Source: Sympetrum striolatum
Lineage: Eukaryota > Arthropoda > Insecta > Odonata > Libellulidae
NCBI GenBank assembly: GCA_947579665.1
Contig: OX388345.1
Coordinates: 57,651,454-57,715,453 of the forward strand
DNA: 64,000 nucleotides
Direction of reading: 5' to 3'
Shown: positions 35,736 through 49,822 of the stretch, piece by piece
Layout of the letters: each line of letters begins with the position of its first letter
How positions within the stretch are numbered: the first letter of the stretch is position 1
The notes under the pieces: generated by a model
The model's database searches: none
Told to the model about the DNA's origin: nothing
The model's input: the letters and a program-made list of their open reading frames with translations, nothing else
Program-made: the position numbers and the translations under genes

Positions 35736-38253
35736 CAATTTTTCCTATTTATTAATTTTTTAACGCTGAAATATTGTTTTCTCGCCAGGTGGCAAACTCC
35801 CGAGGGCAGTTCAACCAAGTTAAAATTTTTTTATATACCTATCATTCGCCCAAAGACTGGAGGGAACCCCTTTCAAAACCTCCCGTAGGCAGCACATTAA
35901 AAGGTATACATGCACGAAGTTATGGTCTTGAGTGTATCCTTAATTATTTTTGGAAGTAAAACCTCAAACATACAGTTATTAAAGTGATAAAATTCGATTT
36001 ATTGATCTGTCAAAGTTTGTATTTCCGTCCAAGATAGAATATCTGGAAATGAAATCTATTAATTCTCTATAGGTTTTGACTTCAGTATTTGAAATCTAAT
36101 TCTTCATCGAGTATTTACAGAGATTAAAAACTAAACGTACGAAGGATATCCGCAAGTAATGAAATCTGATTTACGTACCGTAAATTACATAAACTTTGGG
36201 GTCTTTCACTGTCTAGTACACGAATTCTTCGTATGAATGAAATGTTTGAACTTATCTTGCTAGATTTTTTAACTATGTATAAGATAGTGGTGATTATTTT
36301 AATGGAAGAATTTACGATGTAGCGAGTATGGTGGAGAATGTGCTGAAAAACGGTTAGCAACACACTATTACGGCGTTTTCTAAGATGCAGCTAGACTTGT
36401 ACTGCGGGTTTTTCCCCATTTCAAAGAAGATGAACGTGCCGACTCTTCTTTAACTCGTAGTAAGGCGTGCTAGCGGTCGCGCATTCATAACGCGATTTTC
36501 TAAATTTTTTTTCTTTGTGAGCCGCCTCTTTTCCTGCTTTGGCAGCATCTCGTTAAAAACGGTTTTTTCCTAGGAAATATTTCTAACTGGCGAGATTTTA
36601 TTTTATGGTCCGTGAGATGAATTCCTATCAGTTGTTTGTCAACTACTTACTCTCTTAAGTCAAAGAGGGAGCATATTCCTGTGTTTCTGTGGTTTAATTT
36701 AACGCTTAAAACTCGCAATTTTACACAAATATTTAAAGTGAATAAGTATGGTAACTATCAAAATATGTAAAATTTTATTATCATTAAAAATATAATATAG
36801 GAAATTAGTATTGTTGGCAGCGATTAAACACTTTATATGAGGTATGTGAATTTCAGAAAAGTGTAGCTATATTTTAAACTTTGCCTCTTTATATTGAGAA
36901 AATATTTTATGAATAGAAACTAGACTCTGTTTAAGTAAACTTGTTATCAATTTTAATACCAATTTGATATGAAATGGAGATACGGAGAAAGTAGCAGTTT
37001 TTACTGGAAAGTATGAAATTAAAATAGTTTATTTTTTAACTTTATATAAATCAAAATGCACATATATCTGATTCGAATAATTTAAGGTACTCCATGGAAT
37101 GTTATCCCAGAAATAGCCGTGTAATTCAAATTTTCAAGCCTTAGATCTTTTATCGCAGTTTCTCATTTCTCATGTCCGCCTTACCTTATAGATTATTAGA
37201 TTATTGTTTCTGATTCTTAAGATGCTTGCTTATTTCTAATAGAAAAGTGTTTATCCAGAAATAAAGAAATACCGTAATCTAATTGTATATTATATTAATC
37301 TATATTTTTGTACTTAAACTAAAAATTTTGGTCAGGTTATTCAGTATCATTTTACATAGGATGCATTTGAACAGATCCATTCTAGCAAGTTAGTTTGCAA
37401 TATTAAAATATAATGAGGAAAGTGATACTAAGGAACAATTTTCGTAAATTTGTTTTTTATGTTGATGAAAATAGATGGTGTTAATAATGAGAATCGTTCT
37501 TAAATTAAATATACTTTATACACTTCGAATATATGGCCGTAATTTTAATATTTTCACAATATTTTCAAGCTCACCGCTTTGAGTATTTGGCATTCTGTTC
37601 ACTCTTTGCCTCTTGCTCGATACTAATAGGAAAATTGTTTTTTTTATTCTAGTCGTCAGCAAAAAATGAATTTAAACGTTAAATTGGTGCCAAAACCACA
37701 GTTGTTCATTATCCATAATTAAAATCATCATTAATTTCATTTACCCATCTAATCGATGGAAAAGTAGCTTAGGAACACCTTATAAGAGATCTTTGTATAG
37801 GATAATAACTTTATAAATCCCACGCTAAGAATAATTTATCTATAGAGATTTACATCAGTTAACTACATCTCAATTTAAGTAAAGCTAGTATTTTGTGTAG
37901 TATGTGATTTTTCATTAATAACTAAAGAAAACTACATGTTTTCCTGGTCTAACATTTTATTGTAGTAGCTGACTCGTCCGAAATATAACTTTTTATATTA
38001 AAAAAGAGTTAAATTAAAGTTGAACAAAAACTGAAAAGTAGCGACGTACCTGGTACCTGGGACGTACCCAGGTCTCTGACTCACATGGTTAAGGATTCGT
38101 CTCGTAGATCTTTCAAAGTAAAATTAATTAAGCCTTGAAATTGTTATTGATTGAGTATTGTAAGTGATCAATGATATTCTGTCCTCTACTGAACTGTATT
38201 ATGATTCGGCTGTGGATTGAATACTATTATATAAAATAAAAGTAGGGCATATC
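35736..38253. other. Intergenic, no gene recognised
   Basis: AT-rich DNA with one small GC-raised patch at about 36370-36560. No exon, repeat or structured element recognised. Confidence 0.5.
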
Positions 38254-38462
38254 TTTGAACTTCTTAGAAGGAATGAAAGATAACTTAAATACACTTCTAC
38301 AGATTTTTTAAGGCGACATATTTAGCTAGTGAGCTAGTTCACTAGCTAAACATGTTGCCTAAATAAGAAATCTATGGGAGAGTACTAAAGTTATCTTTAA
38401 TTCCTAGTAATGGCCTTCCTCGAGGTAGCACCTCCTCACATCGAGTTTATTTGAACTTCTTA
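38254..38462. mobile_element. Foldback element flanked by 13-bp direct repeats
   Basis: The arms at 38269-38332 and 38339-38405 are inverted copies over about 65 nt, with gaps and roughly three quarters identity. They meet at a perfect 12-bp stem, TTTAGCTAGTGA/TCACTAGCTAAA, with a 6-nt loop. A perfect 13-bp direct repeat, TTTGAACTTCTTA, lies at 38254-38266 (just outside the left arm) and 38450-38462 (44 nt beyond the right arm). The layout of long hairpin, one-sided unpaired tail and short flanking duplication matches the elements at 15.5 and 59.9 kb, although their sequences differ. No protein is encoded. Confidence 0.7.
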
Positions 38463-39761
38463 ATATGCTGTGTTTTTTCTAGGATGGATGACTCAATATG
38501 GAATCTTATGAAATTCATTGACCAGTTCTAACAAATATTAATTTATATTATTCAATTATTTTTAAAGGCACACGCTTTAATGCCTTGTTTGAAGTAAATC
38601 TTGCTTTCAAATGTACGTGGATGTCTTTTAAGTATTGATATGCATTCGTATCTGAATGATGGTGGGTTGGATTCGATATAGTTGTCAACTTAAGTATTGA
38701 TATTAAGTATTAATTATATTATCACGTATTAAGTTATGTATTATAAAAAGTGTGCAAAAGGTCACAAAGGATAAAAAATGCCTCTCCTCTTAAGAAAAAA
38801 CACTCGCATGAATAAATTTCTTGGGAATTCAATCCGATTGGTTTCATATTTCGTGCGCGTGTTGCTCGAAAAATAGCACAGTAAACTATTCGAAAAATTT
38901 GTGTAGGCATCCGAGATCCCCGAATTCATTTATATGTGTTTGTGGAGGCACGTCAAACATCTCATTTAGCTGCGGAAGGGAGGCAATATTTCTCCGAGTC
39001 GACCTTCAGACGATAGGATCCTCAAAAGAGGAATTTTGGCAGCGGAGCCAACGATGGTACCGCCGCGTTGCATAAGGAGTGACTCCAGCGACATCACAAA
39101 TCTGATACAGCATAATTTTGCCGTCACAAGGATTGATTGAATTCCATCGAAATCCTAAAACGTGGATAAATCCGGCTTAACGTACAATCGGGCGAGCGTA
39201 TGCGTTTCAGAATGACGTTTATTGTTTCTTTTTGTTGTGATGCGTATACCAATATACAGAAGTGAAATATTCAGTAGAATGTAGCCGTCATACTGATGAA
39301 CTGTACGAAATTTTAAGTGTGCTACAAGTTGCCATGTAGTTTCCTGGTTACATGGTGCGATTTTCTTTGCTTGAACTCAGGAATCAAGATGCCAAATTCA
39401 GATAAGTTAGGAGAAAGTAATGGCTAAACCAAAATCAACTGCCCAGTTCGTGATTAGAATAAAATAAAATATTTAACTACTTTTACAAATTGGATTGATT
39501 CTTCACTAATGTTCCATTTTATGCAGGTTTTCCTTCTTAGTTTTACATCTACTAAACTAAATGATAAAATATTGTTTCGAAATCACCTATTCATGAGTGT
39601 AATATTTATAAAGATGATCAATAATTATTGCGTATTTAATTTTTCTAAATAAAAGTATTTAATTAGTAAATCGATTAATAATTTTACATGGTGAGTTTCA
39701 ATAACTTTGGAAGCGTCTTATTTTTTATTGAGGAATACACCAATTATCTCCAACACTGACC

Positions 39762-39810
39762 TTTCATTTATGTGACTATGTTGGTTTGGTTTCATTTATG
39801 TAACTATGTT
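39762..39810 (+). repeat. Short tandem duplication, 28-bp period
   Basis: TTTCATTTATGTGACTATGTT at 39762 is repeated at 39790 as TTTCATTTATGTAACTATGTT, one substitution over 21 nt, with TGGTTTGG forming the rest of the first unit. Confidence 0.75.
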
Positions 39811-41450
39811 AAAATATATTATAATGGAAGGTCGTATTATCATGATCGTCTCATATAACTAGTATGTAAGATCTATTAGCGCTTAATATTGATTTTTAAA
39901 AGAGATCCCATTATTATCATTGACGTATAGATAAACATAATTTTTTAAAAGTAAAGGTGGATAAACTCTGGCATTGTCTGAGGGGTGACTGAAAAAACGA
40001 GGAACTGAAGTAACAGCAGATCCCAAAGCACTGCCAACGCTTGTTTTTCTCCCTCGCCGTACGTAAGGAAACGGACGACTGTGAAGTACGACTCCTTCCG
40101 TATGAATTCGATGGAATAAACGGAAAAATGAGGAATTCAGTGAGAGCAAACCAAAAATACATCGTACTGCCATAAGAAAAGTGTTATTATGCAAACTCTT
40201 GAAGAATATTCATCTTAGTATCCATATTGGTTGCTTACTTTATTATTTAATTATATAAAAATGTAAGAAGATTAAGATAAGAACGAACATTTCATATATA
40301 TTATAAAAGAGGATTGGTAATATTTACGAAATTATAATAAGCATAAAAAGTGGTTTCAAGAATTTCGGTTTGGAGGTAAAACGATCAGATACATCCATTT
40401 ATTATTAACGACACACATAGTATGAGGATAAGTTATGCAAGGAATTAATATCAAAATATTACTTGGATAGATATAAACAAATGATTATTTCCTTCATTTC
40501 AACTTCGATTGAATTTACATACTACCTATTGTTGTCTGCGTTATTGAATATCATGATACGAACATACATGCGCCATTTTTATCAATTTCTTTTTTACGCT
40601 TCTAGATGGTTTCACTTTTTGCTATCACCGATATCAATTACGTGATATGAACCTGAAAATCCGTACGTTCAGCATTTACGAGCACACATAAAATGTTTAG
40701 CTTAATATCTATTTCTAATTGTTTTACCAGTCTTAAATTTCACAGTGTTGACTCTCATGTATTTTACTCAACTATTCTAATACATAATATGACATGTTTG
40801 CTCGAATTAAGTGACAACATAAATAATGAAATGTAATTAATGTAATTCTTTCACGTATATACAAATTTATATCGTAGCGTAGACATTTATATACGTATTT
40901 AGGGTATATAGCTCAGTTGTTATTGACATATTAATTAAACATCATTAAATATGAAAAAATTAACTTAATATTCTTGTCTCTTTGAATTTTTCATTTAATT
41001 AAATTCACTGTTCGTTTTTAAGCAGAAAAAATATTAAAGATTAAGTTAAACTAAATATTTAGTCTAAATATTTCACTAATTTTTTACTTTCGCGAGATAT
41101 TGAACTATTAATATTATTCAAAATGGACGAAGAGATCCGAAGTAAATCGCAATGGCATCTGGAAGAGGTCGTGGTGGAAATTATGGAGACGGTACGGAGA
41201 AAAGGAAAGAGCGCGAGGTTAAGAAGCGCGTAAAATAGAAGAGAGATCTTATCCGCGCATCACATAGGCCACCGCCTTTCTTTAACAGCTCTCCCGGACA
41301 CACAATGAAGGCGCCGTGGGAAGTGAGATGTAAAACGCCGAGACAGATGAGTTATCAAGTCGGCGGAGTCGTAAGTAATGGGGAGGGCGAAAACATTCGA
41401 AAAAATGAAATCGAAAGGGAGGATTGCATCCCCTGTCGCATAATAGAGGA
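39811..41450. other. Intergenic, no gene recognised
   Basis: A minus-strand frame of 103 codons at 39883-40194 lies in a mildly GC-raised patch and has no known motif; it is not called. A tRNA A-box-like word at about 40911 has no partner B box. A GC-raised island begins at about 41110. The rest is AT-rich with nothing recognised. Confidence 0.5.
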
Positions 41451-41454
41451 GGGT

Positions 41455-42600
41455 GAAATGGATGCTCGTTTCTCTCTCTTATAAGACTTCACTTCCTTTT
41501 TCCCTCCTGTTGCGACCACCACTTCGCGATTCTCCATTGCATTCCGAAGGCGTCTCTTCCATGGGAATGCTTACCACTAACTCTGGGCCTCTTGCCATCT
41601 TCTCTCTCTCTCTTGCTCCATGGATTTTTTCGTATCTTCCGTCCCCACCCCACGAGGCGCCGTCTGGCATTCCTTCCTTCTTTCTAACCGTCCCCCTATC
41701 CAAACTACTCCATTTTTCCCCTTGTTTGTTATCAACTATTTCGTTCACCTCTAATTTACAACTCCTATGATTTATTTCTTCGAAATTTCTGCGTTTCTCT
41801 TTCTCATTCCTGTTCTCACCATTTTGTCCTGTTTTCTACACCTATCTCTCTCTAGTTTACTTTCTCTTCTATATTTTTACTCCTATTGTACCTTTTATTA
41901 AAAATCCGCTCATTTTTGTTATATTCATTCCATCTTCAACACACATTTTCTAATGTGCCTATGCATCTACATGTATTTCTCCTTACCTGTCCGGTAGATT
42001 CTCTTCCGTTGTCTGTGTTTCACGCATTTTATCTTCTCCTCCTTCTTATATAAATCAAAGTAATTTACATTTTTACTATATCCACCCCAGTCCAAATCCC
42101 TTTGCTTCAACTTTGTTAACTTTGTTTCCCCTAACTCTTGTTATCCTTGTATATCCTACTCCATTTATAATCTTTCTGAATAGACAACTTGAAGAAAGTA
42201 TTCCAGAGTAAGTTCCTCTCTTCTTTCCATTGACATTTTTTCCTTCCTTTCTCCTTTCCAAGAATTTATTTCGGGCATCTTGATGTGTATGCAACTCGTG
42301 TTACCATTTCTCAGTTTTGGATATTTATATTTTCATTTTCTCCCACTTTCTGTTTGTTTCCCTCTCCTAAATTATCAGAAATCCATCTATTATACATTTC
42401 TATTAATTTCCCTTCACTAATTTTTCCATCAGTTCCCTTTCTTCATTCATCATACATTTTCTCTTTACACTAGTTCTCCTCTCGATCACCATTACACCCT
42501 CTCTCCTTTACCATGAATCTTCTTTCCCGCCTCTTCTTCACCGTTCTTCCTCCACCCCAACAGCCCCTCCTCATCAACGCCCTGTCAATCAGCACTTGGC
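41455..42600 (+). other. Strongly pyrimidine-biased tract of about 1.1 kb
   Basis: The + strand is dominated by C and T, with long runs such as TTCTCTCTCTCTCTTGCTCC near 41600 and similar blocks up to about 42570, while A and especially G are scarce. It spans a GC-raised part (41455-41700), an AT-rich part, and leads into another GC-raised island (42480-43110). Frames on both strands (for example 41453-41770) have low-complexity Ser/Pro/Leu or Glu/Arg/Lys composition, as expected from such bias, and are not called as genes. Confidence 0.6.
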
Positions 42601-45600
42601 CGCTTCCATTCATCTCCCGCAATCATAGTTCCGCTAACAATCTCCCTCCACCGGACAACACTCTCTCGCTGCCATCTCGATGCATATAAAACTCTCTCCC
42701 GTTCCGCTTTTCATTTCGCCGATTTCACTAATAACGTTCCCTCGCCGGGACGCGGTCCTTTTTTACCCATAGTTCCCTTTCTCTCGGTAGCCGTTTTATT
42801 TCCTCGCATTACGGAGTACTCGAGAATGGACGTGGAGGAATAATGGACGGATTGCCTCTTCCATTGCCGTTCCTCCGCATCTTTTTCTCCCTGTAAATCT
42901 CTCTGCGTCTTTTATTTCTCGAGATCCAACTCCATTTGATCGAATGGACGTCAAAAATCTTCGTCCGAAGACGTTAATGACTACAGAAGTCGGGAGTAGT
43001 AGAGTGAAACGGCGCGGATCGTGACTCTTCTGTCTTCTCATTCAATCTTCCACCTTTTCCCGTGGCGCCACCGGTCTGTTACCCCTATTGCCACCCTCTT
43101 CTTATCCTTTTTTTGGAGAGAATGGTCGTCCTTTTTCTTTTAAATAAGAGATTATTGTAAGGCCAATGGCCCGTGTGGAGGGACTATCATCCCTCGGGTG
43201 TTAAGAAGGGTGATATTTTAATAGCGATGGGTTGGCTAAATGTTCTTGGGGTGTTTTATCGGTTTATGGCATCGTTTCCTCTATAATATATTATTTTTCT
43301 CTTCACACAAGTTGCAGTTGCCAAAGAGGAAAGATCAATAAACGAAAGAATTATTTCTGAGCTTATAAGAAAATAAGAAGATAATCCGATTTCTGGAAAA
43401 CATTTCCTAGTCTTAGCAAAGCTGTGTAACGGTATATCTTAACCGAGGTGAAAAGTTCTGTATTTCTTCTTATAACAGTAGCTGTTTTTATTTTTTTTTT
43501 CTTTGGTAACGAGGATGGAAGGATTCGATGAAATATTTATTTATTATAAAAGCTGTTTTAACGATTTGAAATAACTGTGAATTGAACAAATTTTATCTTT
43601 GCCTACAACTACGTTTTGCACAATTTTCTCCATCATTTTCTTTTGGGAGGAATTCTTCTATAGTAAACCATTACAACAACCATATAATTTAAAATACAAT
43701 AAATAAAAATCATAGCAACACAACTATTCTTCTACCTTTCTATTTCTCATTGGTTTACGTTTTTGTATATATTTCTTGTTCTCGTCTGTATTCTCAGTAA
43801 ATAATTTTGAATCGCCACCAAACCTAGGTTGAGTATGTTTTCTGTGGTTTTGTCAATTTTTACCATTGAAAATGTTTGCTTTAAACATTGGGACAGATCA
43901 CTGAAACATTATAACTTAAATTTTGAAAGAAGTTAAATAATTCTAGCAAAATCATCAAATATTAATTGATAAATTATTATTGGTGACGAATTCGATAAGT
44001 ATTCAACATTCCTTGGCATCTAGTACGCTCATGGTTACCAAAATACATTTATTGATCATTCATTAATTTTAAACTACGGCATTTACAATTCTCCTCTCAT
44101 TTTCACCTTCCTATCATCTCCAAAATCTTCTCCTTTAACGTATATAAATATTTCCGATGTTTATTCTTCTTAGGAGACTCGAGCCTAACTCAAAGATTCC
44201 GAGGGAGTTATTTCTCGATAGATGGTCGTCTCTGATCTTGATTACACCTCAAAGGAATCCATTATCCCTGGATAAACCTTTCCAGTACTGCGTGAAAGAT
44301 GGAGAGATATCCTTATCACACTTGCAGTGTTTCTACTTCATGTTCGATCGCTATCCTTCCTTGGTAACAACAAGTAATTAGTGGTTCCGAGAGCATGTAC
44401 CTTACGTCAAATCAAACGAAGTAATCTCTTCATGGCTGTTTCGAAATAATCTCTCGAACATGCTTCCATTGTCTGGTATAGTACAGTACGCAGCAAAGAC
44501 TATACGATAGAATGAATTAGATCAGTTTTGAAATTGGTAAGGTTCAAACTGAATTGAAATTAATAAATTTTTGCTTTCAATCGAATGGCGTAATTTTCTT
44601 TTGTTGTTGAGTTCTTCAAATTAATTTATAAGGATAGAATTTAAGAAAAAATTTTGAAATCAATAATACCATATATTTCTTTTATTTAGGATAGGATCTA
44701 TGGGAGAAAGATGTAGGTATTTGCCCCTTCGGTTTATCTTTAAGAATTGCAAATGTGCGCTATGCAATGGCATATAGGTCATACTTTTACATGTGTTTAT
44801 GCCAATCGTTGACTATTCTAAAAAAACATCAAGAAAATTGAAAATATTAAGACATATTTTATAATGCTTAACGCTTTCTTGAGGGAATTGCTAGTGATCT
44901 TGCACTTTTCTTGGTTTCGATAATGTTCATCTTTATGAAATTTCGCTCATTTCCTTGCCATCAGTTTCTTCATTTGATTTCCTTTAATTTATACGATCAT
45001 CGAAGCTTCTATCGCATTAGAATCTGATATATCTCTGGTACAGTATTTCACGGTTACTTTTAATCCTAGCAGAACGAAGCCAAGGACTACTGGCATTACA
45101 AAACTGACATGCAGACTAGATTCATTTCGAATTTGACACGAGTTAGACGAACCGTTCGAACGACTTCCTTTTAGGGCAAAGATGGAATTCTTTGGCGATT
45201 TTGTAACATTTCCCCATATGTATTCTGGTAGACTGAGGGGAGGTGTCCGTTATAAAAGTGGCGAGGTATGTCTGAGAGGGGATATCCATCATGGGAAAGG
45301 ACTTATTTACAAACGAAAGGATTGCCATTGAATCACTTAATAGGGACGTGAAAGGACTTCATCAACTGACGGTGGAAATACTACGATACGTACGAGATGG
45401 AGGACAATTCAAGTAACGCAACCAATGTTGTATTGATTGTGGTTATGAGCACTAAGGAAATAAAATTAAAATTGCATTTTCTGAGATACCTGCAACAATG
45501 GTCATTTACAAAAGTACGTATTGAGGTTTAGTGCTGACGATTATAACATTATTTTCCCATAAATTTCGATGCATAGCTATTGCCGATTGCTTATATTTGG

Positions 45601-47219
45601 GCATTAATTCTCCAAAACTGCTAGTAAAGGACGGCGTTTCCATATTAATTGTCTAGCATTTTACTTTAACCTTGACTGAAAAAAATCATCGAAACATCAA
45701 CGGCACTTAACTAAATTATCTAGATTTATGAAACGGCAGTTTGGTATTTTATTAGTGTCTCACAATTAATTTTAACACTTAAATTCAAATTGGAAAAGTT
45801 TCGAATATTCAACCATATGATAATTTAATTCCTATGCAAAACCTAATTACATAATTATTTCAGTGAAAATCAGAAAATTGTTCATATTTATGGAGTTTTA
45901 AAGTGTTGATCGGTCATAGAAAAGGAGAGGAGTTGCCTCTACTTGGCACGAATAGAGAGGAACGAGAAAATTCATTCCAAAACACGCCCGGATTTTTCGG
46001 AAACATTTTAATGGACCTTTTTTACGTCTTCCTCTCCCCTTCTTTTGGCTCACTGTGGTGCAATATCTTTTTTTCCGGGTTCTCATGAACGGTTACCGAC
46101 CGTTATACATTAACTGTACGACGCATCCGAGGCAATCACTCCCTCAATCCGAATTTTCAAACACAGCATTCCTCAGACGACGCTGTCCTCACGGTTCAAG
46201 TGTGCGCGTGCTTCCACGACAGCCCAAAATATTTTCCTCCAAATCCCTTCCAAATCGCCCTTCGTTCCAAACTCCTCTGAAGATTATTTATCACATTATG
46301 TAATGAAATGTGTGTTACTTGGGTTATTACAACCCTCGTATGAAACAATGCATTTTTATTTATATTGAGTATATTGTATCTATTCTATGATTTCCCTTGT
46401 ATATATTGAATTGATATATATTTTTTACCGCAAAGAAATATTCACCTAGTTTTTAACAATGGTTATTTTCCTCATTTTGAAGAGTATAATTGTGATTTTT
46501 TATATTTGCTAGCAATTTCTATAATGGTTTTGTACAATTTTCTTAAGTTTCGTACCATTAATGTAGTGTTGTTTTTATTACCAGATAATTGGTTTTAAGT
46601 TTTATTTTTGTTTGTTTCTTATTTTATTTTTATTTGAATTTATTTTTATATTTTGAGCAAATATGATATAGTTAATGAAGAAATCTTAGTAGACAGAAAA
46701 TAACGTAACCTTGAGAAATTGAAAATTTTTCTTTACGAAAAGTCTACTTTCTGGCTATTTCTATTTTGGTTTTTCATTGAATAATATTTAATATACATGT
46801 CACGTATTATATATTTTGCAGCAGAAAATGTCAATTACCATATTACTGCTATATATTTTATTTTAGACGTACGGAAGAGTTGTGAGGATGATTGAGAACT
46901 ATTTATGGGTTCGGATATATCTTTTATACATATTCCGTTTCTTTAGAGTGGTATAGTTTTAAAATTAGGTAAAAATATTAACTTAAATGAACTTATGCAG
47001 ATTACATTCAGAAGAAACTTGTGTAAGTATCTAACGTGATGAATGACCAGTTGGCACTAATTACAGCGAATGCTCTCAAGAAGCAGATGAGATGTTTTCA
47101 AGATTTCATTAGTTACTAGCAGCCTAATGAGTTTCCTTAACAACTCTTAATTTCATCATTTGAATACTGACTGCTTCATTATTCACGATGCACGCAAATT
47201 CATCTCATATCTTAATGCA
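42601..47219. other. Intergenic, no gene recognised
   Basis: The GC-raised island continues to about 43110; others are at about 45150-45380 and 45900-46270. The short frames here match nothing known to me. The rest is AT-rich, with T-rich DNA at about 46320-46900. Confidence 0.5.
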
Positions 47220-48060
47220 TTCCCCTCTGCGACTGGCAGAGATCCGAAATAGCATTCAAAAATCCTTCCCCCGTTTTGTATTCCATCACACCGTCTCCCA
47301 CGTCCCTATCGCACGCTCCGCAGAGAATAAGAACGTCATAATTTCCGTATGAACTTCCGTGTTGACCCAGGATACCTTCCTATTCTGGGAGACTTCAACG
47401 CCCGCATTCTGCCCATCCGTCCCTCCGCGATGCGAAAAATCCAACAAAACGCCCTCGGAAAAAGGGTTCCCTGCTCCCATAAGTGTCTTTATTTTTGGAG
47501 TATCGAATAGGTGGAGACGTCCGTCTGGGTCGTCTGGTATCGCATGGTTACTCGGGAGGGGGACCAAGTCGGTAGGGTACGCTCCGTCTCGGTCGGGTTA
47601 TCAGGTCCAACGTGATGGGCATTCTTCCTTTTGCTTCCCCTCCTCCCACACCCTTCCCCTTCTTCCTCTTCCTCCCGTACGCTATCTGGTGCGCGTCCAG
47701 CGCGAACTGATATCAGCATCCACGTCACGTCCTGTCAGGGCGCCGCAGGAAGGGTTAGGGAGAGGGTGCCATTCGCCTCGTTTTGGTCCTCTTAGCATTA
47801 TTTTTAGATTTGGGCGTGGTCATGACGGCGTGGTGGATTTGGCCGCGAAAGAGATTATGTAGAAGAGATTTGGGAGGGGAGTGTACATGGCTGACCAACG
47901 GTTGTCTCCCCGCGCCCATTTCTCTCCATACTTCGGCCATTCCTTTCGTCGAAAAAATCTTCCCCATCGGCCAAAACCGTAAAATTTACGGGAGCAGAGC
48001 GAATTCCTCGACGCCACTTTGATTTTTTCCTCATTCCGGACGTTTCTTGACGTAAGGCTT
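47220..48060. other. Longest GC-raised island of the desert; no gene called
   Basis: About 840 bp of clearly higher GC than its flanks, with mixed C-rich and G-rich stretches. The largest frame is 167 codons on + (47359-47862), and up to four other frames on both strands are open across the same DNA. None has a recognisable domain, signal peptide or splice-supported extension. The simultaneous openness of several frames is expected from scarce TA dinucleotides and argues against coding. It could be a regulatory element or an unrecognised exon or promoter region. Confidence 0.4.
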
Positions 48061-49049
48061 TCTTGAGTCGTGTGGAGAATTTTGGGAACAAAAACTTCAT
48101 TATGTCACAGGGTTTTTAAATCCGTTATCGCGGCAGTAATGAATTCTATAGATCGTTTATGTATGCATGGCTCGTTATGCATGAGGTGGATGGTTAAGTT
48201 GGGAAAAAATTGGTTGAAAATATGAGAAAAATCTTGCATTATATGCATTAAATTCAACTTTGAATAGATTTTTATTAATTTTAACATTCTTCGGTGGATT
48301 GCGTTGAATTTTTCAGGAATAATATAATTTCTTGCATCAGGGTTCCCTTTTTAAATGTCAGATATATTTTATATTAGAATAAGTTCACTTAGAAAAATGT
48401 AGTTATCGTTCTCTGTTGCGTGTAGACATTAACAATAACAATAATTGTTTAATAATTGTTTTTACCAATAAATGATACTTAGTTATTATATAAATTAAAT
48501 ACTCAATGTTAATGCTTAAGAATGTTCCAGGAATCTAATATTAATTTTATGATTTTGTTTTTATAATCTATAAATACATTTTGGAGATACGAATTTGATT
48601 AAACGAGTAAAGAATGAAAATAGTAAGAATGTAAATGTTTTGATGTAAAGAATTCCGAGACAAAAGGGAAATAGATTTTACTGATCAAATATCATAAATT
48701 TCTGAATATGATCAGTCTTATATTGACAATAATGTAACAATTGAGTGGTTTAATAGTTGATTGCATTAATACAGTCATTATTTATAATCATTGTAAGGAA
48801 AAACGTATAATATTGATAAACCTTTGGCAATATCTTGCCTAATTAGCTTCTCTAGCCTAACTTTATTCGTCAATTCTTCAAATGGCATGAGAAAAAGCGA
48901 TTTAGCTTGTGGGAACTCTCCACAGCTGAGCGTTGATGGAGAAGAAATTTATTATGCCTTTTTTTTGGAAAATTATTTTAAAAGGAGGTAGAGAAATAAA
49001 ACCGAGGAATTGTTGAGTGAAAAATGCTTTATAGTAATAATAATATTTT
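48061..49049. other. Intergenic, AT-rich
   Basis: No exon, repeat or structure recognised apart from low-complexity A/T words. Confidence 0.5.
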
Positions 49050-49077
49050 ATAATAATAATAATAATAATAATAATAG
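49050..49077 (+). repeat. (TAA)n microsatellite
   Basis: About nine uninterrupted TAA units, with imperfect TAATAA just upstream, in an AT-rich stretch. Confidence 0.9.
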
Positions 49078-49822
49078 ATAATACTCATTTTAAGTAATCA
49101 TAATAATCAGTATATGGAGACGAATAAAAAATTGTTATAATTATTATAGATCTAATAAGATTATTTATATAATAAAATTAATAATATAACTGAATCTAAT
49201 ACTTTCTGTTAACACCCTGAGTTTTACTGAAGATAGTTTCTTTTTCTTAAATAAATTTTGATGATTATAGAATTGGCAACTGGTGGCAAAATCCTGCTCT
49301 GCAAGTTGTGTGAGATTTTTTTGAGGACGGAATTCTTTCAGAAAGAGGCTCTCCTAATAAAAAATATCGGCATAAAAATGAATACAACCTTCATGGCTTT
49401 CTGTACTTCTTATTTCAGCCATAAATTTTTATCTACCACTATTAATATTGGTAACAAATTTAACGTTTCATGAAAACAAACATTATTACCCTTAGGACAA
49501 AATCAGTAATACTAATTTTTTATTCTATCCTTATTCGAGAAATATAATTAAGTGGATGCAGCAGAGGAATGTATCATTCTTCTCTGATTAAACCCACATT
49601 CCCTCCGGTAGTCCTAATCTCTCGACCCCAACCCGATCATCTCTGGAAACGTGCTCGATTCCAACATAATCGAATCCATCAATCTATAAATAGCACGAAG
49701 GAGAAGATTGATGGACGTCATTTTTATGCAGCCATTATCTGTCCAGTCCCCTTTAAGAAGCTGGGGATATCTCGTGGGTACCCAATAAGGAGGATTTGGT
49801 ATGAGCGGATGAATTAGAAAGA

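Noticed and set aside
39294..39312. CTGATGA followed by GAAA, possible second hammerhead
   Set aside because: The seven bases between the two core motifs cannot form stem II, and no stem III or cleavage triplet follows.
40906..40925. tRNA A-box-like word TATAGCTCAGTTG
   Set aside because: No B box within a plausible distance and no cloverleaf can be drawn.
47359..47862. 167-codon open frame, the longest in the window
   Set aside because: Several frames on both strands are open over the same GC-raised DNA. The translation has no domain, repeat or splice-supported extension, and composition explains the openness.
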